Notes: generated by a model not told the origin, from the sequence alone. A stretch of DNA of 5,914 bases from an uncultured Bacteriovorax sp. (GCA_943914745.1 CALUDF010000211.1:1-5914), one strand, 5' to 3'. Shown: positions 1-4,834, counted from the stretch's first letter. Numbers and translations are program-made.

Positions 1-1338
1 GGTTATTATTGTGCCTTGTGCGCTGGAGTTAATATCAAGGTCCCAATTATAGAGCTTTGTTAAAGTGTTGATCCACGCCAATCCTAAACCCGTGCGTTTA
101 TGTTTAAGTAGTGGATTGTGGGGCCCGGAATTAAAAGGCTGCCCGATTCTCTCAATAACTTCTTTTGGAATTCCTGGGCCCATGTCAGTGAGGCGAAGAG
201 TGTTGTCAAAAGACTCAATAGTCACAGGTGAATTCTCAGGAGAGTAGTTAAGAGCATTCGTTAGAAGATTGGTGATGAGCTGCTGCAAATGCTGTGGATT
301 GGAGATGACGACAAAATCATCACGGCGTTTGTAATCAATTCTTCCAGGATGAATTCGATTTAATCCTTCAATTTGATTTTCAATAGAACTTGCGATCCTG
401 ATGGCAAAAAGATTGTCTTTTTGTTGGGTGTTCTCAACACTGGCCCACTCTAAAAATTGTGAGACGATATTGGAAATTCTCTCGATTTGTTCATGCATCG
501 ATTGAGTTAACGTGGGGTCTTTTAGTTTTTCTTCACCAAGAGACTCGACATCAAAACTTAAAATAGAAAGTGGCGTTTTGATCTCGTGAGCAAGTTGATA
601 AGTCCATGGCTTGGTCATTTTGTAGTTGATGTTAATTCTCTCTAAGAGATCACTGGTGTTGTCGACCAAAGAAGAGAACTCATCATTGTTGAGAAATGAT
701 TTCTTGGTGTATTTAAGAAGCTTCTTTGGAAGGGCCGGCATAGGTCTTAAGTGCTGGAGGTCCTGGCTTGCTAACTGTAAGTGGCCAGACATCAGCTTTA
801 GGGGATTAAGTAAGTACTTGGTCAGCACAATAGAAAAAAGTAAGATCGGGATGATGGTGATAATTAAGTAGAAGGCAAGTTTGTTGGAAATAAACCACCA
901 GTCAAAAAGAGTTGGGTCGACGATGGCGCCAATTTGCAGAGTTTTTCCCGGGCGCTTGGGAAGTTTTAAATTCAAAATACGCAGTGTCTTACCATTGACA
1001 TCATAAGAGTAAACTTGCGGTGTCCTGGGTGGGTCAATGTTCATGAGGTTTGCACTTTGGGACTTGAAGATAATCTGGCCTGGGTCGTTTCTCACAATAA
1101 AAAATTTCCCAACCCGATTGCTTCCAAGCTCCTCAGAGATGATTTCCTCGGCTTCATCAAAATTAATTTTTTTAATGTCGGGAAGCTCAGAGTTCACCAG
1201 AGCGACGGCACTTTCTCTTAATTGCAAGTCGATGAGTTCAAGGCGGGCGTTATTTAGGTAGTAGCTAAAGCTCACAGAAAGAACGAGTCCCACTGTACAA
1301 AGAGACAGAAGCAATATGAGGAAGAATCTAAACTTCAA
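1..1338 (-). CDS. Membrane sensor histidine kinase, partial (C-terminal end beyond window)
   Basis: This is an inner-membrane kinase that autophosphorylates on a histidine and passes the phosphate to the response regulator encoded just upstream. The frame was read by translating the minus strand; 446 codons are visible. TM1 is about residues 4-27, a periplasmic sensor region about 28-148, TM2 about 152-176, and a HAMP-like linker about 177-235 (NPLKLM, then DEFSSLVDNTSDLLERI). The H-box LAHEIKTPL has the phospho-acceptor at H251. The N-box is NLLTNALNYS (N361), G1 is DMGPGI (385-390) and G2 is RTGLGLAW (415-422), so all ATP-binding motifs are present. The reading ends at AQGTIIT, so only a few residues are probably missing. 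The start is inferred as TTG: the frame has a stop three codons earlier, AGGA sits 7 bases upstream, and the result is a K-R-led transmembrane helix. It overlaps the regulator gene by 11 bases, suggesting translational coupling. The ligand cannot be told from sequence. Confidence 0.93.
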   Translation of the reverse strand, partial: MKFRFFLILLLSLCTVGLVLSVSFSYYLNNARLELIDLQLRESAVALVNSELPDIKKINFDEAEEIISEELGSNRVGKFFIVRNDPGQIIFKSQSANLMNIDPPRTPQVYSYDVNGKTLRILNLKLPKRPGKTLQIGAIVDPTLFDWWFISNKLAFYLIITIIPILLFSIVLTKYLLNPLKLMSGHLQLASQDLQHLRPMPALPKKLLKYTKKSFLNNDEFSSLVDNTSDLLERININYKMTKPWTYQLAHEIKTPLSILSFDVESLGEEKLKDPTLTQSMHEQIERISNIVSQFLEWASVENTQQKDNLFAIRIASSIENQIEGLNRIHPGRIDYKRRDDFVVISNPQHLQQLITNLLTNALNYSPENSPVTIESFDNTLRLTDMGPGIPKEVIERIGQPFNSGPHNPLLKHKRTGLGLAWINTLTKLYNWDLDINSSAQGTIIT

Positions 1339-2017
1339 CCCAGTATCCTACAAAACGGGTGTTTTTAATTTGCACCTTTGATCCGGCACTTTCCAATTTT
1401 CTTCTAAGGCTATTCATGGTTGATTCAACAACATTGGTCTCATTTTCAAGTGAGAATCCCCAGATGGATTCAATCAACTGGTTTTTGCTGTAGATTTTTC
1501 CAATGCTCGAACAAAGTGCATGGAGAACCAAGAACTCCTTTGCTGTCAGGTTTAAGACTTCGCCATTAATAGAAACTGTGCGCTGGATGAGGTCAAGGGA
1601 TAAATTGGCCACGCTGTAGTTGAGATTGGCATCGGCATTAGATGATCTTCTTAAGAGCGCTTTGAGTCTTGCCTTGAGTTCTGTCGATTCAAAAGGTTTG
1701 GCCAAGTATTCATCTGCGCCACTATCAATGAGTTTTGCTTTTTCTAATGAGGAATCGATGGCGGATAAAATGAAAATTTTAAGAGTAGGGTACTGCATGC
1801 GGATGTTGGCGACGTAGTCTGCCGAATCTGCTCCACCCATCATGCGGTCGAGAACGACGATGTCGTAAGCTCTTTTAGTGCTCCCTAGTTTCTCCAGCAG
1901 ATCGGGAACATTGGTGACGGAGTCGGAAGTCCAAGAGAGCTCGCTGATGAGATCTTTGACTTTACTTGCAATAATAGGCTCGTCTTCAGCAATGATAATG
2001 TGTGCAGTGTTGTCCAT
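1328..2017 (-). CDS. OmpR/PhoB-family response regulator
   Basis: This is a cytoplasmic transcription factor, switched by phosphorylation from the kinase encoded immediately downstream. The protein has 229 residues, normal for the family. The receiver domain spans about 6-122, with acidic pocket E11/D12, phospho-acceptor D57 in VVLDRMM, switch residue S85 and K107 in the KPF motif. The usual proline four residues after the aspartate is replaced by glycine. The C-terminal winged-helix DNA-binding domain spans about 134-229: LTAKEF, then a recognition helix ENETNVVESTMNSLRRKLES, and the terminal wing RFVGYW. The ATG at 2017 is the natural start, but no Shine-Dalgarno precedes it. A -10-like hexamer ends 6 bases before the ATG, so the mRNA may be leaderless. 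A Fur-box-like palindrome covers that region. Regulated genes are unknown. Confidence 0.95.
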   Translation of the reverse strand: MDNTAHIIIAEDEPIIASKVKDLISELSWTSDSVTNVPDLLEKLGSTKRAYDIVVLDRMMGGADSADYVANIRMQYPTLKIFILSAIDSSLEKAKLIDSGADEYLAKPFESTELKARLKALLRRSSNADANLNYSVANLSLDLIQRTVSINGEVLNLTAKEFLVLHALCSSIGKIYSKNQLIESIWGFSLENETNVVESTMNSLRRKLESAGSKVQIKNTRFVGYWVEV

Positions 2018-2040
2018 CTTAAAATGATAATCATCTTAAG
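2018..2040. promoter_or_regulatory. 23-bp palindrome with Fur-box core at the response regulator start
   Basis: Two 11-base arms, CTTAAAATGAT and ATCATCTTAAG, flank a single central A, with one mismatched pair. The inner 11 bases ATGATAATCAT are identical to the core of the classical Fur box. Over the 19-base E. coli consensus (2020-2038) I count 14 matches. It covers the -10 hexamer and ends directly against the ATG, the expected position for a repressor. Fur is the best guess. Self-binding by the response regulator is less likely, since that family usually uses direct repeats. In RNA the same palindrome could form a hairpin. Confidence 0.5.
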
Positions 2041-2052
2041 GCAGGCGATCAA
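2024..2052 (-). promoter_or_regulatory. Candidate promoter of the response regulator–kinase operon
   Basis: Reading the minus strand, TTGATC (2052-2047) is followed after exactly 17 bases by TATCAT (2029-2024), matching sigma-70 consensus at 4/6 and 5/6. Only 6 bases separate the -10 from the ATG, so transcription would start at or next to the start codon. This agrees with the absence of a Shine-Dalgarno. The call rests on consensus matching alone. Confidence 0.45.
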
Positions 2053-2123
2053 GAAGCTTTGCATTTAGAGAGCGAAAATGAAGATAAAATTAATCATATT
2101 TTGGAGTTATCTTCTTGATTTAT

Positions 2124-2153
2124 TTGTCATTGCGTCTTAGGCGCTCTCATAAA
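2124..2153 (+). promoter_or_regulatory. Candidate promoter for the structured RNA / short ORF
   Basis: TTGTCA (5/6 to the -35 consensus, 2124-2129) is followed after 18 bases by CATAAA (4/6 to the -10, 2148-2153). A start site near 2159-2160 would give an RNA of about 120 bases up to the U-run at 2273-2279. The -10 is weak, so the call is tentative. Confidence 0.3.
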
Positions 2154-2159
2154 AAAAAT

Positions 2160-2279
2160 ACACAAGGACAAAATTAATTCCGAAGGGGAGTTATGATGTC
2201 TGTACGAAAGCCCTTCGTACACAAGAAACACACTGGTAGGTTGGTTACCCCAAGGACTGACCTGCTAGTGTCTTTTTCT
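2160..2279 (+). ncRNA. Candidate structured small RNA or leader element with intrinsic terminator
   Basis: Three consecutive hairpins can be drawn on the plus strand. Hairpin A: TAATTCC (2175-2181) with GGAGTTA (2187-2193), optionally closed by GGACA (2166-2170) with TGTCT (2197-2201). Hairpin B: TGTACGAA (2201-2208) with TTCGTACA (2214-2221), loop AGCCC. Hairpin C: 17 continuous pairs, 2230-2246 with 2255-2271, loop ACCCCAAG, followed by a U-run. An alternative helix pairs CGAAGGG (2181-2187) with CCCTTCG (2211-2217), excluding both A and B. The G·U pairs in C favour a plus-strand RNA, since they become A·C mismatches in the complement. I recognise no known family. It could be a free sRNA, a leader attenuator for pal, or simply the structured mRNA of the short ORF inside it. 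The 5' end is a guess. Confidence 0.4.
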
Positions 2280-2285
2280 CACTAA
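2196..2285 (+). CDS. Possible 29-residue small protein or leader peptide
   Basis: A short frame starts at the second of two adjacent ATGs (2193, 2196), 5 bases after a purine-rich GGGGAG (2185-2190), a good Shine-Dalgarno, and ends at TAA. The product begins MSVRKPFVHKKHTGRL, ends TDLLVSFSH, and is strongly basic, with no transmembrane segment or signal peptide. It lies wholly inside the structured RNA: hairpin B covers its first codons, and terminator hairpin C its later ones, so a translating ribosome would melt C. No run of one amino acid, as in classical attenuation peptides, is present. I do not recognise the sequence, and it may be chance coding within an sRNA. Confidence 0.25.
   Translation: MSVRKPFVHKKHTGRLVTPRTDLLVSFSH
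2230..2279 (+). terminator. Intrinsic terminator, 17-bp stem plus U-run
   Basis: The stem pairs 2230-2246 with 2255-2271 without interruption: 12 Watson-Crick and 5 G·U pairs, loop ACCCCAAG. TCTTTTTCT follows at once (2271-2279). It lies about 100 bases before pal, so it would end the upstream RNA or attenuate read-through into pal. Confidence 0.6.
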
Positions 2286-2305
2286 AATAAGATTAATTTT
2301 ATTTT
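2284..2305. repeat. AT-rich 22-bp inverted repeat upstream of pal
   Basis: AAAATAAGATT abuts AATTTTATTTT, an 11+11 palindrome with one mismatch (2291 against 2298). The 12 bases GATTAATTTTAT in it recur in inverted orientation at 2084-2095, and the related AAAATTAAT occurs at 2170-2178. It could be an operator for pal or an upstream AT-rich promoter element. In such AT-rich DNA chance remains possible. Confidence 0.35.
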
Positions 2306-2312
2306 GAATTCG

Positions 2313-2341
2313 TTCGTTAAATCCGATCTTAGGCTTATCAT
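2313..2341 (+). promoter_or_regulatory. Weak candidate promoter for pal
   Basis: TATCAT (2336-2341) matches the -10 consensus 5/6. At 17-base spacing the -35 position holds only TTCGTT (2313-2318), a poor match. Transcription would start near 2348 and give a leader of about 30 bases ending in the pal Shine-Dalgarno. Confidence 0.3.
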
Positions 2342-2378
2342 AGCTCTTAACAGAATTTAATCCAACTAGAGGTCTTGA

Positions 2379-2867
2379 ATGTTAAAAAAACTTTGTCTTT
2401 TTTCGTTGTTAATTTTTGCCGTGGCCTGCTCGAGTGCCAAAAAGAAGTCTGATGCAAACGGGGACGTTGATGGCCAAGGAAAGAATGATTACGCCTTGGA
2501 GATCAGTGGCGATTCTGATTCGGGAAGAGCTGGGCATTTAAAAACGATTTATTTTGATTATAAATCGGCAAGCATTACGGCAGAGTCTAAAAAAATGCTG
2601 GATGCCAACATCGCTTTTTTAGCGGCCAATTCTTCAGTGCATATCCAAGTTGAGGGGCATGCTGATGAGAGGGGAAGTGCGCAGTTTAATTTAACTCTAG
2701 GAGAGAAGAGGGCAAAGTCGGTTCACGACTACCTGGTAAGCCGTGGAGTGGATGGTAAAAAACTGGAGATGATCTCGCTAGGAAAAGAAAAGCCTGTGGC
2801 CTTCGGTCATGATGAAGAGTCGTGGTCAAAAAACAGAAGAGCTAATTTCGTTATTACCGCAAAATAA
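2379..2867 (+). CDS. pal: Peptidoglycan-associated lipoprotein Pal (OmpA-family C-terminal domain)
   Basis: Pal is anchored by lipid to the outer membrane and binds the diaminopimelate of peptidoglycan, tying the two layers together; in the Tol-Pal system it helps outer-membrane constriction at division. The protein has 162 residues, normal for Pal. A lipoprotein signal (KK, hydrophobic core, AVA-C) gives lipidated C17, and serine at +2 suggests outer-membrane sorting. Residues 18-52 are a flexible polar linker. The OmpA-like domain spans 54-162, with IYFDYKSASI near its start, GHADERGS (93-100), LGEKRAKSV (107-115) and KNRRANF near the end. D96 and R111, 15 residues apart, correspond to the aspartate and arginine that clamp diaminopimelate in OmpA-like domains. 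Shine-Dalgarno AGAGG lies 6 bases before the ATG. No tolQRAB or ybgF is in view, so a related OmpA-domain lipoprotein outside the Tol system is possible. Confidence 0.92.
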   Translation: MLKKLCLFSLLIFAVACSSAKKKSDANGDVDGQGKNDYALEISGDSDSGRAGHLKTIYFDYKSASITAESKKMLDANIAFLAANSSVHIQVEGHADERGSAQFNLTLGEKRAKSVHDYLVSRGVDGKKLEMISLGKEKPVAFGHDEESWSKNRRANFVITAK

Positions 2868-2898
2868 AAAAAGGCAGGTTTAAAAACCTGCCTTTTTT
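2866..2898. terminator. Bidirectional intrinsic terminator between pal and the convergent gene
   Basis: GGCAGGTTT (2873-2881) and AAACCTGCC (2884-2892) form a perfect stem, flanked by A's on the left (2866-2872) and T's on the right (2893-2898). It therefore works as a U-tailed terminator in both directions. It lies between pal's stop and the stop of the convergent gene at 2902. Confidence 0.93.
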
Positions 2899-2901
2899 GT
2901 C

Positions 2902-3438
2902 TTATTTTTTTAACCAAACGCTGGCATCACACATTTCAACATCGCCATCAAAGATGTTGGCGACATATTTATATGAGACTTTTCCTTTCACCACTGAGCG
3001 GTTATAGATTGCGTAGTACCCGTTACCTCCACCCACTCCAACATTATAGCGGTAAAGATCCATGCCTTTAAATTTTAGACTTTGGATTCTCTCAAGAGAG
3101 ATATCGTCTGTTTCTGCCATGTATTCGTAAGCTTCTGCCAGTGTGGCACTATCATTAAGGGCCATGATAAGTTCAGCTTCAATGTTTTTGAAGGCCTTCT
3201 TTACTTCAGCAATCCCTCTGTCGCTTCCATAGTCAGGCTCAAAAGATTTAACTAACTCTTTTGTCACTTTAAACATTTTCCCTTCGTAGTCTTGGTGAAG
3301 AGAGCATCCTCCGACGTATTCGCGTGAGCCGTCCTCAGCATCACGATAAGAATTTTCGTATGTTTCAGTTCCAGACATGTCTTGTGCAAATAATGAGAGC
3401 GAAGTAAGTATTGAAAGAGCAATAAGTGCGGTTTTCAT
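2902..3438 (-). CDS. Secreted/periplasmic protein of unknown function
   Basis: I do not recognise a family. The 178-residue protein begins with a clear Sec signal peptide (MKTALIALSILTSLSLFA, likely cut after A18). The mature part is acidic and mixed in character. It holds two cysteines, C45 (YVGGCSLHQ) and C170 (VEMCDAS), which could form one disulfide. A helical stretch (about 74-120) with several acidic residues leads to a glycine-rich turn VGVGGGNGYY (133-142) and a β-type C-terminus with aromatics (KVSYKYVANIFDG). There is no transmembrane segment after the signal and no lipobox. Shine-Dalgarno AGGAG is 7 bases from the ATG and lies inside one arm of a long inverted repeat, so expression may be gated. 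The gene has its own candidate promoter but also follows apt in the same direction, 121 bases on, with no strong terminator between. Confidence 0.85.
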   Translation of the reverse strand: MKTALIALSILTSLSLFAQDMSGTETYENSYRDAEDGSREYVGGCSLHQDYEGKMFKVTKELVKSFEPDYGSDRGIAEVKKAFKNIEAELIMALNDSATLAEAYEYMAETDDISLERIQSLKFKGMDLYRYNVGVGGGNGYYAIYNRSVVKGKVSYKYVANIFDGDVEMCDASVWLKK

Positions 3439-3444
3439 CTGAAT

Positions 3445-3506
3445 TCTCCTATTGAGTTAAGATCGTCTAAAAAATTTAATAGACGCCTTATAGCTTCAAT
3501 AGGAGA
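3445..3506 (-). promoter_or_regulatory. Long inverted repeat enclosing the Shine-Dalgarno of the secreted-protein gene
   Basis: TCTCCTATTGA (3445-3455) and TCAATAGGAGA (3496-3506) are perfect 11-base inverted arms. Nested between them are TAAG/CTTA (3458-3461 / 3487-3490) and CGTCTA/TAGACG (3464-3469 / 3480-3485). In a minus-strand RNA reading through from apt, the AGGAG ribosome site would be buried in the outer helix. RNA from the candidate promoter inside the repeat would lack the upstream arms and leave the site open. As DNA it could also be an operator. Confidence 0.55.
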
Positions 3507-3516
3507 TTAATAGCAA
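3487..3516 (-). promoter_or_regulatory. Candidate promoter of the secreted-protein gene
   Basis: On the minus strand TTGCTA (3516-3511, 4/6) and TATAAG (3492-3487, 5/6) are separated by 18 bases. Predicted transcription start is near 3480, giving a leader of about 42 bases. The upstream inverted-repeat arm lies within the spacer. Confidence 0.4.
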
Positions 3517-3526
3517 AGAGATTAAT
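3503..3526. repeat. Direct repeat GAGATTAAT, two copies
   Basis: GAGATTAAT occurs at 3503-3511 and 3518-3526, a 15-base period. The second copy is part of the perfect 10-base palindrome AGATTAATCT (3519-3528). Both flank the -35 of the secreted-protein gene, so they may be regulator half-sites. Chance is possible in AT-rich DNA. Confidence 0.3.
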
Positions 3527-3559
3527 CTAATATTGTTTATCTAAAAAAGAGATAATTGT

Positions 3560-4090
3560 TTAGTGGCCTTCAAAAGAGCATAAAGCAAAGACCTTATGAC
3601 CTAAATTCTGGATTTTTTTTGCTCCACCTAACTCTGGAAGATCGACCACAAAGGCCGTTTCAAAAACTTTCCCACCAACTTTCTCAATAAGAGTGATGGC
3701 CCCAATGGCCGTTCCACCTGTGGCGATAAGATCATCGATTAGAAGAACGCTTGCCCCTTTATGAAGAGCATCGTCGTGGATTTCAATGGTGTCTGAGCCG
3801 TATTCAAGATCGTAGCTTTGAGTAATTGTTTTTCCTGGAAGCTTTCCTTTCTTACGAACAGGAATGAAACCCTTTCCAAGAGCAAACGCGAGAGCTGCAC
3901 CTAAAATAAAACCGCGGGCCTCAATGCCTGCAATATAGTCAATTGGTGCATTTTTATATTTTTCCACCAGCATGTTGATGGTTATCTGAAAACCTTTTGG
4001 GTCTTTTAGGAGAGTGGTGATATCGCGAAACATAATTCCTTCTTTAGGGTAATTAGGAATTGTTCTGATTAGTTTTGCGATATCACTCAT
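3560..4090 (-). CDS. apt: Adenine phosphoribosyltransferase
   Basis: This cytoplasmic purine-salvage enzyme converts adenine and PRPP to AMP and pyrophosphate. The protein has 176 residues, close to the roughly 180 usual for bacterial Apt. Recognisable blocks are IPNYPKEGIMFRDITTLL (11-28), IAGIEARGFILGAALA (53-68), the flexible loop RKKGKLPG (79-86) with SYDLEYG (92-98), and the PRPP-binding motif VLLIDDLIATGGTA (115-128) with its paired aspartates D119/D120. Shine-Dalgarno GGAG is 5 bases from the ATG. The gene begins 24 bases after the end of the YceI-family frame on the same strand, so the two probably share a transcript; no promoter is visible in the gap. No convincing intrinsic terminator follows, only a weak 6-bp AT-rich hairpin (3537-3555), so read-through toward the next gene is possible. 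Confidence 0.96.
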   Translation of the reverse strand: MSDIAKLIRTIPNYPKEGIMFRDITTLLKDPKGFQITINMLVEKYKNAPIDYIAGIEARGFILGAALAFALGKGFIPVRKKGKLPGKTITQSYDLEYGSDTIEIHDDALHKGASVLLIDDLIATGGTAIGAITLIEKVGGKVFETAFVVDLPELGGAKKIQNLGHKVFALCSFEGH

Positions 4091-4114
4091 GTTCTCTCCA
4101 TTAAAGATGATTAA

Positions 4115-4687
4115 TTATTTCTTAGCTGCAAGATTGACAGTTAATTGAACCTCATCATTGATCATTTTGTCACCTAAACCTTGGAAAAATTTTCCAGATG
4201 AGTATTTTACGTCGTAAGCCGTTCTATCGAACTACACAACACTTGTCGCAGAAGTCTTAGTTACGTCAGCGTCAAAAGTAACTGGAGCTGTTTTTCCTTT
4301 AACTGTTAGGTCTCCAGTGATTTTATATGTGTTGTCTTTTACTTTTGTAGCAGACTTAATGACGATTTTTGCCGTTTTGTTAGTTGCCGTTGCAAAGAAG
4401 TCTTCGCCATTTAGGTGGTCAACAAGTTTCTTGTTGTATTCTTTGTCTGTGATGTCAGTTACCGTGATTGTGTTCATGTCGATAACGAACTCACCACCTT
4501 TAAGGGCAGCACCATCAAAATTCAAGTGGCCGCTTTGAAGTTTTACTTCTCCCGAGTGCTCACCTGTGACTTTTTTTCCAAGCCATACGATTTTTGAAGC
4601 AGCTGGGTCGATGTCTACTTTTTCAGTCTTAGCAAAAGCAGTGATTGATGAGAAAAGAGCAGTAGCGATGAATAATTGTCTTAACAT
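4115..4687 (-). pseudogene. YceI-family periplasmic protein interrupted by one in-frame amber codon
   Basis: YceI-family proteins are exported lipocalin-like barrels that bind polyisoprenoid lipids in characterised cases; their physiological role is poorly defined. A Sec signal (cut likely after AFA, residue 19) is followed by WLGKKVTGEHSG (35-46), GGEFVIDMNTITVTD (64-78), HLNGEDFF (91-98) and ITGDLTVKGKTAPVTFDADV (123-142). At codon 152 (4232-4234) there is TAG. The same frame then continues for 38 sense codons with the family's C-terminus, FDRTAYDVKYSSGKFF then LGDKMINDEV, to a TAA at 4115-4117. The total of 190 codons is normal. Without read-through the product loses its last strands and is probably unstable. 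Strong Shine-Dalgarno AGGAGG lies 5 bases from the ATG. No other damage is seen, so a very recent mutation, suppression or a sequencing error are all possible. apt follows 24 bases downstream. Confidence 0.9.
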
Positions 4688-4733
4688 AGTTCCTCCTAAT
4701 GAAACTGGACAATGGAAATGTTCTTGTCAAAAA

Positions 4734-4766
4734 TCCTAACTTAGGTTTGTATAAAAACAAATTATA
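4734..4766. promoter_or_regulatory. Candidate regulatory dyads and -10 in the divergent YceI-family/lysR gap
   Basis: Two small dyads lie side by side: CCTAA-C-TTAGG (4735-4745) and TTTGT-N6-ACAAA (4746-4761). A perfect minus-strand TATAAT (4766-4761) adjoins the second, without a good -35; it would give the YceI-family gene a leader of about 67 bases. A perfect minus-strand TTGACA (4730-4725) lacks a -10 at proper spacing. LysR regulators often bind such interrupted dyads between themselves and a divergent target, but neither fits T-N11-A exactly. Confidence 0.3.
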
Positions 4767-4775
4767 ATTTATCTA

Positions 4776-4804
4776 TTGGATTAATAAGTTTTTGTGATTA
4801 TGTT
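4776..4804 (+). promoter_or_regulatory. Weak candidate promoter of the LysR-type gene
   Basis: TTGGAT (4776-4781, 3/6) and TATGTT (4799-4804, 4/6) stand 17 bases apart. A start near 4811 would leave a short leader containing GGAG at 4822-4825. Confidence 0.25.
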
Positions 4805-4834
4805 TTGCACAAAAAAAGAGCGGAGATTTTGATT

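Noticed and set aside
65..1261. Plus-strand open frames at 65-247, 626-871, 1015-1221 and 1037-1261
   Set aside because: They lie antisense to the histidine kinase, which has all its catalytic motifs; no family features or ribosome sites support them.
2160..2260. c-di-GMP-I (GEMM) riboswitch, suggested by CACAAGGACAAA and GGTAGGTTGGTTACC
   Set aside because: The conserved core is absent: there is no GGGACGCAAAGCC-like segment, and the helices do not follow the GEMM order. The resemblance is local only.
2228..2272. tRNA, SRP RNA or 6S RNA
   Set aside because: There is no T-arm GTTCGA or acceptor stem for a tRNA and no GGAAGG/AGC SRP tip. A 6S-like closing helix between distant ends was not found.
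3537..3555. Intrinsic terminator after apt (TTATCT/AGATAA hairpin)
   Set aside because: A six-pair AT-only-rich stem with the T-run in its loop rather than after it is too weak to call.
4232..4234. Pyrrolysine codon
   Set aside because: There is no sign of pyl genes in the window, and the YceI family has no known requirement for it. Ordinary mutation, suppression or error is simpler.
4317..4597. Plus-strand open frames inside the YceI-family gene, and minus-strand frames at 5029-5404 inside the LysR-type gene
   Set aside because: They are shadows of clearly coding sequence on the opposite strand.
4805..4834. Upstream TTG start for the LysR-type protein, adding 10 residues
   Set aside because: The extension is not part of the LysR fold and the Shine-Dalgarno lies within it; ATG 4835 gives the standard N-terminus.
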